Positions 24,203 to 33,418 are shown, numbered from the stretch's first letter. The stretch: DNA of 64,000 nucleotides from Agrobacterium tumefaciens (GCF_005221325.1 NZ_CP039888.1:1302001-1366000); one strand, 5' to 3'. Numbers and translations: made by a program. Notes: a model not told the origin generated them from the sequence alone.

Positions 24203-25048
24203 TCAGAAACGCTTGAGGAAAGAGGCCTTCGCAAGCAGCCATTGCCGACGAAGCTGCGACACTTGCAGATCGCCGTCGAATACCCCTGCCCCCGCCTTTC
24301 TGGCGGCAGCAATGACCGGGCCGGACAAAGCGACGGGCAGATAGGCGGCAAAGAGATTTTTCGAGATCGTCGCACGTCTTGCCTTCTCGATATGATCGAG
24401 CGCATGGGCGGCGAATATTTCCACGGCAATGCCGATACGCTGCCTGTCCTGACCTGCAAGAAAGGTTTCACGATCAAGACCAGCCGCAGCCAGCATGTCG
24501 GCGGGAATATAGACCTGTCCGCGACGCCGGTGAAGCGGCATGAGCAGCAGCATGCCGGCCATTGCCTGGGCTACACCCGCATGTCCCGCCGCTTCCGCGC
24601 TTTGAGCGGCGTCATCAGCGGAAAGCACGAGGCTTGCCAGCTGGATCAGGGCCGAGGCAGTTTCGCCGGCGTAACCCTCAAGTGCATTGCGATCCTCAAA
24701 CAGATCGTCATAGAGATCGAAGATACGTGCCTCGATCATATTGCCGAGCACCGGGCGCGGCAGGCGATATTGCTCGATCGTTGTCAAAAGCGCTGCGGCC
24801 ACGGGGTGGGACTGGCTGTCACCGTGCGGATTGCCGTCAATGAGGTCACGCCACCATTGCATGCGCACCTCACCGGGCAGCGCATCGCGCACGGAATCGC
24901 GGATGCGGGCGATTTCAGCGTTGAATGCATAGAGCGCCGCCAGAGCATTGCGCTTGTCGGCAGGCGACAGAAGGCAGGCGAGATAGCGGTCACGATCGGT
25001 GTCGCGCAGCGTCGCGAGGCAGGCATCGAGATTTTCTGTGGGTTCCAT
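24203..25048 (-). CDS. Squalene/phytoene synthase family protein (NDUFAF6-like)
   Basis: A 281-residue protein with the SQS/PSY fold: RDRYLACLLSPADKRNALAALYAFNAEIARIRD at the start, where bona fide synthases carry the first aspartate-rich motif, then VRMQWWRDLI, and a later AGHAGVAQAMAGML segment. True synthases have DxxxD or DDxxD pairs; here the second region reads DLYDDLFED. Human NDUFAF6 belongs to the same family and assists complex I. Downstream of the secDF and Mth938-like genes, it could be an assembly factor rather than a terpene synthase. The function is inferred from context only. Confidence 0.85.
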   Translation of the reverse strand: MEPTENLDACLATLRDTDRDRYLACLLSPADKRNALAALYAFNAEIARIRDSVRDALPGEVRMQWWRDLIDGNPHGDSQSHPVAAALLTTIEQYRLPRPVLGNMIEARIFDLYDDLFEDRNALEGYAGETASALIQLASLVLSADDAAQSAEAAGHAGVAQAMAGMLLLMPLHRRRGQVYIPADMLAAAGLDRETFLAGQDRQRIGIAVEIFAAHALDHIEKARRATISKNLFAAYLPVALSGPVIAAARKAGAGVFDGDLQVSQLRRQWLLAKASFLKRF

Positions 25049-25071
25049 GGTTCCCCGCGCGCGAAACGCCC

Positions 25072-25464
25072 TCAGCCTTCGACGGCAATCAGCGCCGCGG
25101 CGACGGCACGCGATTCCGAAAGCATGATATTGTAGGTACGGACGGCAGCACCCGTGCTCATCGGATCAACCGAAATGCCCGCCTCCTTAAAGGCGGCACG
25201 CAGTTCTTTCGGCAAGACCCGCATGCCGTCACCCGTACCGATCAGCAGCACTTCGATATCCTGCGCTTCCGACAGAACCTTTTCGAAATGCTGAAGCGTC
25301 AGTTCTTTCGCGTCAACCGGCTCCCACCCGTAAATGCCCGAAGGCAAAAGCAGAAGAGAGCCGCGATGCGACATGTCGGCAAAGCGGAAGCCGCCATTGC
25401 CATAGGCATCGATGGGCGCCCGGCCGGGAAAATGGGCCGGGCGTATTTCGATCCCGCCGGCCAT
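25072..25464 (-). CDS. Mth938-like domain protein (NDUFAF3 family)
   Basis: A 130-residue protein of the Mth938/DUF498 family: GYGNGGFRF-like start (AYGNGGFRFADMSHRGSLLLLP), the central VLLIGTGDGMRVLP motif and SVDPMSTGAAVRTYNIMLSESRAVAAALI at the end. The human homologue NDUFAF3 is a complex I assembly factor. Its ATG overlaps the secDF stop by one base (TGATG), so translation is coupled; it is 24 nt upstream of the squalene-synthase-like gene. Confidence 0.9.
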   Translation of the reverse strand: MAGGIEIRPAHFPGRAPIDAYGNGGFRFADMSHRGSLLLLPSGIYGWEPVDAKELTLQHFEKVLSEAQDIEVLLIGTGDGMRVLPKELRAAFKEAGISVDPMSTGAAVRTYNIMLSESRAVAAALIAVEG

Positions 25465-28028
25465 CAGACGGCAGGCTTGCCGCCAATGGCATTGCCGGGT
25501 TTTTCATCCTTCTCGTCTTCCGCATCCTTGCTATCGGGACGCAGCTTGAAGGCGATCAGCACCGGAGCGGCAATATAAAGCGACGAGAACACACCGATAC
25601 CGACACCGAACAGCATGGCGAAGGTGAAGGAGCGGATGACTTCGCCGCCGAAGAGATACAGCGACAGAAGGGCCAGAAGGACCGTCAGACCGGTGAGGAT
25701 CGTACGCGACAGCGTCTGGTTCAGCGACGCGTCGATAATCATCGGCAGCGGCATCTTTTTATAACGCCTGAGGTTTTCGCGGATACGGTCATAGATGACG
25801 ACGGTGTCGTTCAGCGAATAACCGATGATCGTCAGGATCGCCGCGATACTGGTGAGGTTGAACTCTATCCCCAGGAACACGAACAGGCCGATGGTGAAGA
25901 CCACGTCATGCACCATCGAGATGACCGCACCGAGCGCAAACTGCCACTCGAAGCGCACCCAGATGTAGACCATGATCGCGCTCATCGCGAGCAGGATGCC
26001 GATCGTGGAGGTGAAGGTAAGGTCACCCGACACGGCCGGACCGACAACTTCAACGCGGCGGAAATCGTAGTTGGCTTCGAGTTCACCGCGCACCAGGGTG
26101 ATGGCGGATTGCTCGGCATTTTCGCCACCGTCCTGCGCCTGGATGCGGATGAGAACATCCTGCGGCGTGCCGAAGTTCTGCGCCTGGATTTCACCGAGGT
26201 TGAGCTGGTTCAGGCGATCACGGATATCGGCCAGATCGGCCTCGCCCTGCTTGGCGCGCACTTCGATGACCGAACCGCCCTGGAAGTCGATACCAAGGTT
26301 CAGGCCCTTGCCGATGAAGCCGCCGATGCAGGTCAGCATGATCGCACCTGTTATCATGAACACTACGCGGCGATACCGCATGAAGGGAATGTCGCGGCCG
26401 TCGAACATAGCGGTGCGAACACCCTTCGGCAGGTGCTTCGGACGGCTGCGGCGAACCCAGTAGCCGAACATCCACGCCGTCAGCGTATAGGCGGTGAAGA
26501 CGGTGGTGATGATACCGACCGCAAGCGTAACGGCGAAGCCCTTGACCGGGCCGGTGCCCATGTAGAACAGCACGCTCGCCACGATCAGCGTCGTCAGGTT
26601 GGCGTCGATAATCGTCGCAAAGGCGCGTGTGAAGCCGTTATCCAGCGACTGGATCAGCGGCTTTCCGCTCTTCACCTCTTCGCGTATGCGCTCGTAGATC
26701 AGAACGTTGGAGTCCACCGCCATGCCGATGGTCAGAACGATACCGGCAATACCCGGTAGCGTAAGCGTCGATCCGATCACACTGAGTACAGCGAGCAGCA
26801 TGACGATGTTGACGATGAGCGCGATGTTCGCCAGCAGGCCGAAAAAGCCGTAGAAAACGAACATGAAGATAAGGACGCCGACCGCGCCGATGGCGCTTGC
26901 CACCAGACCGGCGGTGATGGAGTCGTTACCAAGGCTCGGGCCGACAGTGCGTTCCTCAACCACGGTCAGCGTGGCAGGCAGTGCGCCTGCGCGCAGGAGA
27001 ACGGCGAGGTCGTTGGCGCCCTGAACGGAGAAACTTCCGGAGATCTGTCCCGAACCGCCGATGATCGGCTCACGGATCACAGGCGCGGAAATCACCTGAT
27101 TGTCGAGCACGATGGCGAAAGGCTTGCCGACATTCTGCTGCGTCGCCTGCGCGAAGCGCTGCGCGCCGCGGCTGTCGAAGCGGAAGGTGACGACGGGTTC
27201 GTTGGTCTGCTGGTTGAAGCTCGCCTGCGCATCGACGAGATTGTCGCCGGATACGAGTGCGCGACGCTCCACCAGATAGGGAACCGGCGGATCGTCCTGC
27301 GAATAAAGAACTTCCGAGGTCGCGGGCGGACGGCCGTTCATCGCCTCCTGCACCGGCATTGTCGTGTCGACCATGCGGAAGGAGAGCTTTGCCGTCTGGT
27401 TGAGAAGCGATTTCAGGCGCTGCGGATCCTGAAGACCCGGAACCTGCACGATGATGCGGTCGGAACCCTGACGCTGGATGAGCGGCTCGGTGGTGCCGAC
27501 TTCGTCAACGCGGCGGCGTACGACTTCAATAGACTGCGAGACGGCCGAGGACAGGCGGTAATCGATGCCCTCATCCGAAAGGTTGAGACGCAGCAGATTG
27601 TCGCCGCCGTCGCTCATCGTCACTTCTGTAATGGAACCGCCGACCAGCGTACCGGCGGACACCGGCAGCGTCAGATCGCGAAGCGCGGTCTTGGCGGCTT
27701 CCATCTGGGCGGGATCGCTGATGCGGACCTGAACCTGCTGACCGTTGCCGGTCAGGCCCGAGTAGCGGATATTGGCGTCGCGAAGCTGCGTGCGCACATC
27801 GCCCACGATCGTTTCAAGCCGTTCCTTGACAATGTCGGAACGCTCGATCTTGAGCATGATGTGCGAGCCGCCCTGAAGGTCGAGACCGAGCGTTACCTTG
27901 TTGTCCTTGTACCAGGCAGGCATGCCCTCCAGCTGTTTGTCCGTAAACAGGTTGGGAGAGGCGATGAAGACGCTTGCCAGCACAAGCAGCCAGATGAAGA
28001 CTGTTTTCCAACGGGAAAAATGAAGCAT
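25464..28028 (-). CDS. secDF: Protein translocase SecD and SecF fused in one polypeptide
   Basis: An 854-residue inner-membrane protein joining SecD and SecF. The SecD part (about 1-525) has an N-terminal helix, the periplasmic P1 region with TLGLDLQGGSHIMLKIE and a six-helix domain including GMAVDSNVLIYERIREE; the SecF part starts near 535 with the P4-type GIDFQGGSVIEVRAKQ and YSLNDTVVIYDRIREN. It uses the proton gradient to complete Sec export. The start MLHFSRWKT (28028) is preferred to MTEIEMLHF five codons upstream. It follows yajC by 82 nt. Confidence 0.95.
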   Translation of the reverse strand: MLHFSRWKTVFIWLLVLASVFIASPNLFTDKQLEGMPAWYKDNKVTLGLDLQGGSHIMLKIERSDIVKERLETIVGDVRTQLRDANIRYSGLTGNGQQVQVRISDPAQMEAAKTALRDLTLPVSAGTLVGGSITEVTMSDGGDNLLRLNLSDEGIDYRLSSAVSQSIEVVRRRVDEVGTTEPLIQRQGSDRIIVQVPGLQDPQRLKSLLNQTAKLSFRMVDTTMPVQEAMNGRPPATSEVLYSQDDPPVPYLVERRALVSGDNLVDAQASFNQQTNEPVVTFRFDSRGAQRFAQATQQNVGKPFAIVLDNQVISAPVIREPIIGGSGQISGSFSVQGANDLAVLLRAGALPATLTVVEERTVGPSLGNDSITAGLVASAIGAVGVLIFMFVFYGFFGLLANIALIVNIVMLLAVLSVIGSTLTLPGIAGIVLTIGMAVDSNVLIYERIREEVKSGKPLIQSLDNGFTRAFATIIDANLTTLIVASVLFYMGTGPVKGFAVTLAVGIITTVFTAYTLTAWMFGYWVRRSRPKHLPKGVRTAMFDGRDIPFMRYRRVVFMITGAIMLTCIGGFIGKGLNLGIDFQGGSVIEVRAKQGEADLADIRDRLNQLNLGEIQAQNFGTPQDVLIRIQAQDGGENAEQSAITLVRGELEANYDFRRVEVVGPAVSGDLTFTSTIGILLAMSAIMVYIWVRFEWQFALGAVISMVHDVVFTIGLFVFLGIEFNLTSIAAILTIIGYSLNDTVVIYDRIRENLRRYKKMPLPMIIDASLNQTLSRTILTGLTVLLALLSLYLFGGEVIRSFTFAMLFGVGIGVFSSLYIAAPVLIAFKLRPDSKDAEDEKDEKPGNAIGGKPAV

Positions 28029-28110
28029 TTCGATCTCGGTCAAGGTTGGGGGTCGCGCGGATAGCGCAACCCGTCAAAATTCGGAAGCAGGCATCGGTTG
28101 TCCGACAGGA

Positions 28111-28458
28111 TCAGGAAGCGGCTTCTGTCTTGACCACTTCGCCCTTCACGCGCACTTCGGCGATATAAGCGCGAGCAGCACGGATTTTCACGCCTTCGGC
28201 GATTTCAACTTCGAGTTCATTGTCGTCGATGACCTTGGTCACCTTGCCAACGATGCCGCCGCCGAGAACGACCTGATCGCCACGGCGAATATTGGTCAGC
28301 GTTTCCTGGCGCTTCTTCATCTGTGCGCGCTGCGGGCGGATGAGGAAAAAGTACCAGACGACCATAAGCGGCGCAAACAGGAAAAGCATTTCCAGGCCGG
28401 AACCGAAGGCCGATGCGCCGCCCGCTGCGTCCTGGGCAAAAGCTTGACTAATGAACAT
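28111..28458 (-). CDS. yajC: Preprotein translocase subunit YajC
   Basis: A 115-residue membrane protein: one N-terminal helix (about 22-43, GLEMLFLFAPLMVVWYFFLIRPQ) with the family motif RPQRAQMKKRQE, then a small beta-rich domain with VVLGGGIVGKVTKV. YajC forms a complex with SecDF. GAGGAG lies 6 nt before the ATG. It heads the minus-strand run yajC, secDF, Mth938-like, SQS/PSY-like, all in one direction with short gaps. Confidence 0.95.
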   Translation of the reverse strand: MFISQAFAQDAAGGASAFGSGLEMLFLFAPLMVVWYFFLIRPQRAQMKKRQETLTNIRRGDQVVLGGGIVGKVTKVIDDNELEVEIAEGVKIRAARAYIAEVRVKGEVVKTEAAS

Positions 28459-28665
28459 ATAAAACTCCTCAACGATTACAGCACGACCTCGTATGCCGCC
28501 CCAGCTTTCAAGCCGCCGGAATATAGTGGGGAACGCCGGGATTGCAACAGATGCAGGGCCCTCGCCGTACCGATTCCGGACCTCTTAACCTTTATGGGCC
28601 GGAAACACCATGCTAGGCCGGGCGCAAAACAGAGTTTTGAACACCAGACAAGCGGAAGAAACACC

Positions 28666-29538
28666 ATGATTCGAGAAGAAACGGCATCCCTGCTTCTTTC
28701 AGAACTGCGCCGGCTCACCAATGCCGTGGAACGGCTGGCCGGACCGGCGCCCGCCGCAAACGACTGGAATGCGGCCGATTGTTTCGTCTGGGCACCGCTC
28801 AATTCCTTTATCCAACCCGTTCCCCGCCCCAACCGTATCGCGCTGAAGCTCATTCGCGGCGTCGATCACGTCCGCGACATTCTCCACGAAAACACACTGC
28901 GTTTCGCGGAAGGTTTTGCCGCCAACAACGTGCTCCTGTGGGGTGCGCGCGGCATGGGCAAATCCTCGCTGGTGAAGGCCGTTCACGAAGATGTGCGCGC
29001 CGCAAGCGGTGTCTCCCTGAAGCTTGTGGAAGTGCACCGCGAGGACATCCACACCCTGCCCGCTTTGCTGGATATATTGAAAGCCTCCGGCCACCGCGTC
29101 ATCGTCTTCTGCGACGACCTCTCATTCGACCATGACGACACGGCCTACAAGTCGCTGAAGGCGGCACTCGACGGTGGCATCGAGGGCCGGCCGGACAATG
29201 TCCTCTTTTATGCGACCTCCAACCGCCGTCACCTTCTGCCGCGCCACATGATGGAGAACGAACAGTCGACCGCCATCAATCCATCGGAAGCGGTCGAGGA
29301 AAAGGTGTCGCTGTCGGACCGTTTCGGCCTGTGGCTCGGCTTCCACAAATGCGGCCAGGAAGACTATCTGACGATGATCGACAGCTATGCCGAGCATTTC
29401 GATCTGGGTCTCGACCGTGAGACCTTGCATCACGAGGCGCTGGAATGGGCGACGACCCGTGGCGGACGCTCGGGCCGCGTGGCCTGGCAATATATTCAGG
29501 ATGCCGCCGGCCGCCTCAGAAAACCGCTCGACAGATAA
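28666..29538 (+). CDS. DUF815 family AAA-type ATPase
   Basis: A 290-residue ATP-binding protein. The P-loop GARGMGKSS lies near residue 93, the Walker B-like aspartates in VIVFCDDLSFD near 145, and the arginine-containing sensor motif in LFYATSNRRHLLPR. The pattern corresponds to DUF815, which resembles AAA+ ATPases. Function is not established. The start MIREETAS (28666) is preferred over a long 5' extension, because the upstream region overlaps the yajC promoter and is poorly coding. Confidence 0.9.
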   Translation: MIREETASLLLSELRRLTNAVERLAGPAPAANDWNAADCFVWAPLNSFIQPVPRPNRIALKLIRGVDHVRDILHENTLRFAEGFAANNVLLWGARGMGKSSLVKAVHEDVRAASGVSLKLVEVHREDIHTLPALLDILKASGHRVIVFCDDLSFDHDDTAYKSLKAALDGGIEGRPDNVLFYATSNRRHLLPRHMMENEQSTAINPSEAVEEKVSLSDRFGLWLGFHKCGQEDYLTMIDSYAEHFDLGLDRETLHHEALEWATTRGGRSGRVAWQYIQDAAGRLRKPLDR

Positions 29539-29699
29539 CGCCACCGTGACATCAGGCCAAACGCGGTGTCGTTACGGCCACACCGCGTGTCGTATTCCCG
29601 AACGCGACATCTCCCGCCAAATGGTTTGCTACGCCATGGAGTCATTCTGCCCGCGGAGGAGCTGGCAGGCACGGTGTTCAAACCACGGAGGAGATGGAT

Positions 29700-30890
29700 A
29701 TGAGCAGGAACAGAGGCGTCGTCTACATGCGGCCGGGTCAGGTCGAAGTCCGCGACATCGACGACCCCAAGCTTGAGGCACCGGATGGCCGCCGCATCGA
29801 GCACGGCGTGATTCTCAAGGTGATTTCCACGAATATTTGCGGCTCCGACCAGCACATGGTGCGCGGCCGCACCACCGCGATGCCGGGCCTCGTTCTTGGC
29901 CATGAAATCACCGGTGAAGTCATCGAAAAAGGCATCGACGTCGAGATGCTGCAGGTCGGCGACATCGTCTCCGTGCCGTTCAACGTCGCCTGCGGCCGTT
30001 GCCGCTGCTGCAAGTCACAGGATACCGGCGTCTGCCTGACGGTGAACCCGTCGCGCGCCGGCGGCGCTTACGGTTATGTCGATATGGGCGGCTGGATCGG
30101 CGGACAGGCCCGCTACGTCACTATCCCCTATGCCGATTTCAACCTTCTGAAATTCCCCGATCGCGACAAGGCGATGTCGAAAATCCGCGACCTCACCATG
30201 CTATCAGACATTCTGCCGACCGGCTTCCATGGCGCGGTCAAGGCAGGCGTCGGCGTCGGCTCCACGGTTTATGTCGCAGGCGCCGGCCCGGTCGGTCTTG
30301 CCGCTGCCGCCTCCGCCCGCATTCTGGGTGCGGCCGTCGTCATGATCGGCGATTTCAACAAGGATCGTCTCGCCCACGCGGCAAGAGTAGGCTTTGAACC
30401 TGTCGATCTTTCAAAGGGAGACCGGCTGGGCGACATGATCGCCGAGATCGTCGGCACCAACGAGGTGGACAGCGCCATTGACGCCGTTGGCTTCGAAGCA
30501 CGCGGCCATTCCGGCGGCGAACAGCCGGCCATCGTTCTCAACCAGATGATGGAAATCACCCGCGCCGCCGGCTCCATCGGCATTCCCGGCCTTTACGTCA
30601 CCGAAGACCCCGGCGCGGTCGATAATGCTGCAAAGCAGGGCGCCCTGTCGCTACGCTTCGGCCTTGGCTGGGCGAAGGCTCAGTCCTTCCACACCGGCCA
30701 GACACCGGTGCTGAAATATAACCGCCAGCTCATGCAGGCCATCCTGCACGACCGCCTGCCGATTGCCGATATCGTCAACGCCAAGATCATCGCGCTTGAT
30801 GATGCCGTGCAGGGATATGAAAGCTTCGATCAGGGCGCGGCCACCAAGTTCGTGCTTGATCCGCATGGCGATCTCTTGAAGGCCGCCTGA
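29700..30890 (+). CDS. fdhA: Glutathione-independent formaldehyde dehydrogenase
   Basis: A 396-residue zinc-dependent medium-chain dehydrogenase oxidising formaldehyde with NAD+. Motifs: NICGSDQHM and GHEITGEV for the catalytic zinc, ACGRCRCCKSQDTGVC for structural zinc, and GAGPVGLAAAASARI for the dinucleotide. The long insertion with GGAYGYVDMGGW and the C-terminal part GLGWAKAQSFHTGQTPV agree with the Pseudomonas putida FdhA type. The start at 29700 has GGAGGAG at 6 nt. It ends at a wobble-containing terminator. Aldehyde detoxification is the likely role. Confidence 0.92.
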   Translation: MSRNRGVVYMRPGQVEVRDIDDPKLEAPDGRRIEHGVILKVISTNICGSDQHMVRGRTTAMPGLVLGHEITGEVIEKGIDVEMLQVGDIVSVPFNVACGRCRCCKSQDTGVCLTVNPSRAGGAYGYVDMGGWIGGQARYVTIPYADFNLLKFPDRDKAMSKIRDLTMLSDILPTGFHGAVKAGVGVGSTVYVAGAGPVGLAAAASARILGAAVVMIGDFNKDRLAHAARVGFEPVDLSKGDRLGDMIAEIVGTNEVDSAIDAVGFEARGHSGGEQPAIVLNQMMEITRAAGSIGIPGLYVTEDPGAVDNAAKQGALSLRFGLGWAKAQSFHTGQTPVLKYNRQLMQAILHDRLPIADIVNAKIIALDDAVQGYESFDQGAATKFVLDPHGDLLKAA

Positions 30891-30917
30891 CATAGCCGAC
30901 AATTCTTCCAGGGAATG

Positions 30918-30954
30918 AAAGCGCTCGCGGCAATCTTGTCGCGGGCGTTTTTGC
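30918..30954 (+). terminator. Rho-independent terminator of fdhA
   Basis: AAAGCGCTCGCG pairs with CGCGGGCGTTTT (two G-T wobbles) around a 10 nt loop and ends in TTTTT, 28 nt after the stop. The TetR gene converges on it. Confidence 0.82.
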
Positions 30955-30982
30955 TTAGTCTCCATGTCTCCGGCTGGCGATA

Positions 30983-31645
30983 TTACGTTTCGCTTTTGGC
31001 AAGCGCATTGAGTGCGGCGATCGCTTCCGCGGAGAGATACGGCCTGAACAGGCTGGAGACCTGCTGCAGCCCCCACTCCAGCTGCTGCGGTCCAAATTCG
31101 CTGACGCCTTCCTGCAGATTGAGATAGGCCGCCCAATAGGTGGAGACGATCCACAGATTGGTCAAAACCGCGTCGCGCTCGCTTTCGGGAATGGTCATCA
31201 GCCCCGCTTTCTGCATGCGCCCGATGATGTCTCCGACGGCAAGCCGCATCGCGGCACTTATCGTCCTGACCGGCTCCACCAGCCCCGGCGCAAGCGCGAC
31301 CAGACCGACGAGATCGCGAAACAGAAAGCGGTAATTCCACACCAGCGAGAACCATTGCCGCAGGAAACCGGCATAGGTCGCCGCCGCCCCCTCATCCGCC
31401 CCATCGATGGTTGCGACCATTGCCATCGCATCGGTCTCGAAACGCGCAAACAGGGCAAGGACCAGCAATTCCTTAGTACGGAAATGGTAATAGAGATTGC
31501 CCTCGTTGATCTTCACCGCTTCGGCAATCTCCGCCGTCGTCACGCGGTCTGGCCCCCGCCCGTTGAAGAGAGCGAGAGCGACGTCCAAAATCCTGTCGCG
31601 CGTGGAAGATCGAGCGCGCGCCGGTCGTTTCGCATCATTGCTCAT
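30983..31645 (-). CDS. TetR family repressor of the cytochrome P450 gene
   Basis: A 220-residue TetR-type protein: basic N-terminus, helix-turn-helix ILDVALALFNGRGPDRVTTAEIAEAVKINEGNLYYHFRTKE (about 20-60 with the family YYHF) and a ligand domain with FSLVWNYRFLFRDLVGLVALAPGL. It is divergent from the P450 gene with 115 bp between start codons; this region holds two palindromes TAAGGT-N4-ACCTTA at 31675-31690 and 31703-31718. Repression of both genes and release by a P450 substrate is the standard model, inferred here. The ligand is unknown. Confidence 0.9.
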   Translation of the reverse strand: MSNDAKRPARARSSTRDRILDVALALFNGRGPDRVTTAEIAEAVKINEGNLYYHFRTKELLVLALFARFETDAMAMVATIDGADEGAAATYAGFLRQWFSLVWNYRFLFRDLVGLVALAPGLVEPVRTISAAMRLAVGDIIGRMQKAGLMTIPESERDAVLTNLWIVSTYWAAYLNLQEGVSEFGPQQLEWGLQQVSSLFRPYLSAEAIAALNALAKSET

Positions 31646-31670
31646 TATCGAAATTGCATCCCGCTATTGA

Positions 31671-31694
31671 AATTTAAGGTGTGCACCTTAAATT
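31671..31694. promoter_or_regulatory. TetR operator 1 (palindrome)
   Basis: AATTTAAGGTG-TG-CACCTTAAATT: 11 bp perfect arms around 2 bp. Core TAAGGT-GTGC-ACCTTA matches operator 2. Confidence 0.85.
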
Positions 31695-31702
31695 ACCCAA
31701 AA

Positions 31703-31718
31703 TAAGGTACACACCTTA
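31703..31718. promoter_or_regulatory. TetR operator 2 (palindrome)
   Basis: TAAGGT-ACAC-ACCTTA with the same 6-4-6 layout as operator 1, centres 28 bp apart, about 50 bp before the P450 ATG. Confidence 0.85.
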
Positions 31719-31760
31719 ACAGCAAGTTGTCATTGTTCAACGGGCATAAAGGACCTGCAG

Positions 31761-33155
31761 ATGACCGACACCGGCCTTCGCACCCCGTCCACCGATATGA
31801 TCGGGACGCAACCCGTATCGAAACTCGCCACGGCGCGTCTCGCCCTTTCCCTTATCCGCAATCCGTTGAAGGCATTGCCGCCGGAGATTTTCAGCGAACC
31901 GGCGGTCTTTACCCGCCTCGGCGGTATCCTGCGGGTTCACCTGGCCGATCCCGCGCTGATCCACGAAGCTCTGGTGAAGAATGCCGCTCTGCTCGGCAAG
32001 GGTGAGGATGTACGCCGAGCACTTGGGCCTGCCCTTGGCCAGGGCCTTCTGACAGCCGATGGCGATCACTGGAAATGGCAAAGGCAATCCGTCGCCGCCG
32101 CCTTCCGCCATGAAAAGCTGCTGGAGTTGCTGCCCGTCATGATCGAGACGGCACGGCGCACGGAAACGCGCTGGCGCTCGCCTTCCATCGGCGACATCGA
32201 TATCGGCCATGAAATGATGCGGACCACCTTCGACATCATCGTCGAAACCATGATGTCCGGCGGACATGGCATCGATATCGGCCGCGTGGAGCAGAGCATT
32301 ACCGATTATCTGAAGCCGACCGGTTGGACCTTCGCGCTCGCCATGCTGGGTGCGCCGGAATGGTTGCCGCATCCGGGCCGGCGCAAGGCGCGCACCGCGG
32401 TCGATTATCTGCGTACCAGCCTTGCGACCGTGATTGCCGGACGAAGGCGGAACCCCTCCGACAGGGCCGATCTCGTCTCGATGCTGCTGGAAGCCAGGGA
32501 CCCGGAAACGGGCCGCATGATGAACGACAGGGAAATCATCGACAATCTGCTGACTTTCATTACCGCCGGCCATGAAACGACCGCGCTCGGCCTTGCCTGG
32601 ACATTTCACCTCCTGTCGCAAAACCGCGAGGTGGAACGAAAAATCGTCGAGGAAATCGAAACCGTCACCGCCGGCAAGCCGGTCATGGCGGAACATATCG
32701 CCAGCCTCGGCTACATCAGACAGGTGTTTTCTGAAGCGATGCGGCTTTACCCGCCTGCCCCTGTCATCACGCGCACCGCGTTGCAGGACTTCAGGCTCGG
32801 CGAACACGATATTCCGGCCGGAACCGTTCTTTATGTGCCGATCTATGCCGTGCACCGGCACACTGCGTTGTGGGAAGAGCCTGAACGCTTCGACCCGTCA
32901 CGCTTCGAACCCGAAAAGGTGAAGGCGCGTCATCGTTACGCCTACATGCCCTTTGGCGCCGGGCCGCGCGTCTGCATCGGCAATGCTTTCGCGATGATGG
33001 AGGCCGTGGCGATCCTTGCTGTTCTGCTCCAGACGATGCACCTGGAAAACCGGACCACGGCATCGGCAGAGCCGCTGATGCGGGTGACATTGCGACCGCA
33101 GGAGCCGCTGATGATGCAGATCACCCAGCGTCAAAACAAATCGCCCGCGGTGTAA
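31761..33155 (+). CDS. Cytochrome P450 monooxygenase
   Basis: A 464-residue P450. I-helix oxygen motif AGHETT (269-274), ExxR in EAMR (325-328), PERF-type meander (EPERFDPSRF, 373-382) and heme-thiolate loop FGAGPRVCIG with C405. No transmembrane anchor and no fused reductase, so it should be soluble and need separate electron donors, none of which lies nearby. The substrate is unknown. ATG at 31761 follows AAAGGACC. It is regulated by the neighbouring TetR protein through two operators. A hairpin overlaps its stop. Confidence 0.95.
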   Translation: MTDTGLRTPSTDMIGTQPVSKLATARLALSLIRNPLKALPPEIFSEPAVFTRLGGILRVHLADPALIHEALVKNAALLGKGEDVRRALGPALGQGLLTADGDHWKWQRQSVAAAFRHEKLLELLPVMIETARRTETRWRSPSIGDIDIGHEMMRTTFDIIVETMMSGGHGIDIGRVEQSITDYLKPTGWTFALAMLGAPEWLPHPGRRKARTAVDYLRTSLATVIAGRRRNPSDRADLVSMLLEARDPETGRMMNDREIIDNLLTFITAGHETTALGLAWTFHLLSQNREVERKIVEEIETVTAGKPVMAEHIASLGYIRQVFSEAMRLYPPAPVITRTALQDFRLGEHDIPAGTVLYVPIYAVHRHTALWEEPERFDPSRFEPEKVKARHRYAYMPFGAGPRVCIGNAFAMMEAVAILAVLLQTMHLENRTTASAEPLMRVTLRPQEPLMMQITQRQNKSPAV

Positions 33156-33175
33156 ACACCACGGGCGACTGTTTT
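33141..33175. terminator. Terminator hairpin overlapping the P450 stop codon
   Basis: TCGCCCG-C-GGTGT-AA-ACACC-A-CGGGCGA then CTGTTTTATT. The TAA stop (33153-33155) lies in the apical part. It also serves the convergent DUF3126 gene ending at 33215. Confidence 0.72.
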
Positions 33176-33214
33176 ATTGAATGCGAAAACCCATCCATCA
33201 CCGAATGGTGACGA

Positions 33215-33418
33215 TCAGAGATCGACGTCCAGGATCGCCATGGAGAAGTTGTACGAGCGGTCGCCGTCTTCGTCATCGATATAGACGACGCCGAGAAACT
33301 CTTCGCCCATATACACTTCGGCGGAATCATCCTTGCGCGGACGCGCCTTGACGATCATCTTCTCGTTGAAGGTGCGCTTGAAATAGGCGTCGAGTTTTTT
33401 GATTTCGTCGGCTTTCAC
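33215..33418 (-). CDS. DUF3126 family small protein
   Basis: A 67-residue soluble protein, ADEIKKLDAYFKRTFN at the start and EEFLGVVYIDDEDGDRSYNFSM at the end; the acidic YIDDEDGD stretch and length fit DUF3126, a small alphaproteobacterial family of unknown role. The start is a GTG: of two adjacent ones, 33418 is 7 nt from AGGAG and 33421 is only 4 nt, so 33418 is preferred. An open frame extends upstream to 33532 but without homology. It is 120 nt upstream of cysE's stop on the same strand in reverse order, so cysE may be independent. Confidence 0.85.
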   Translation of the reverse strand: MKADEIKKLDAYFKRTFNEKMIVKARPRKDDSAEVYMGEEFLGVVYIDDEDGDRSYNFSMAILDVDL

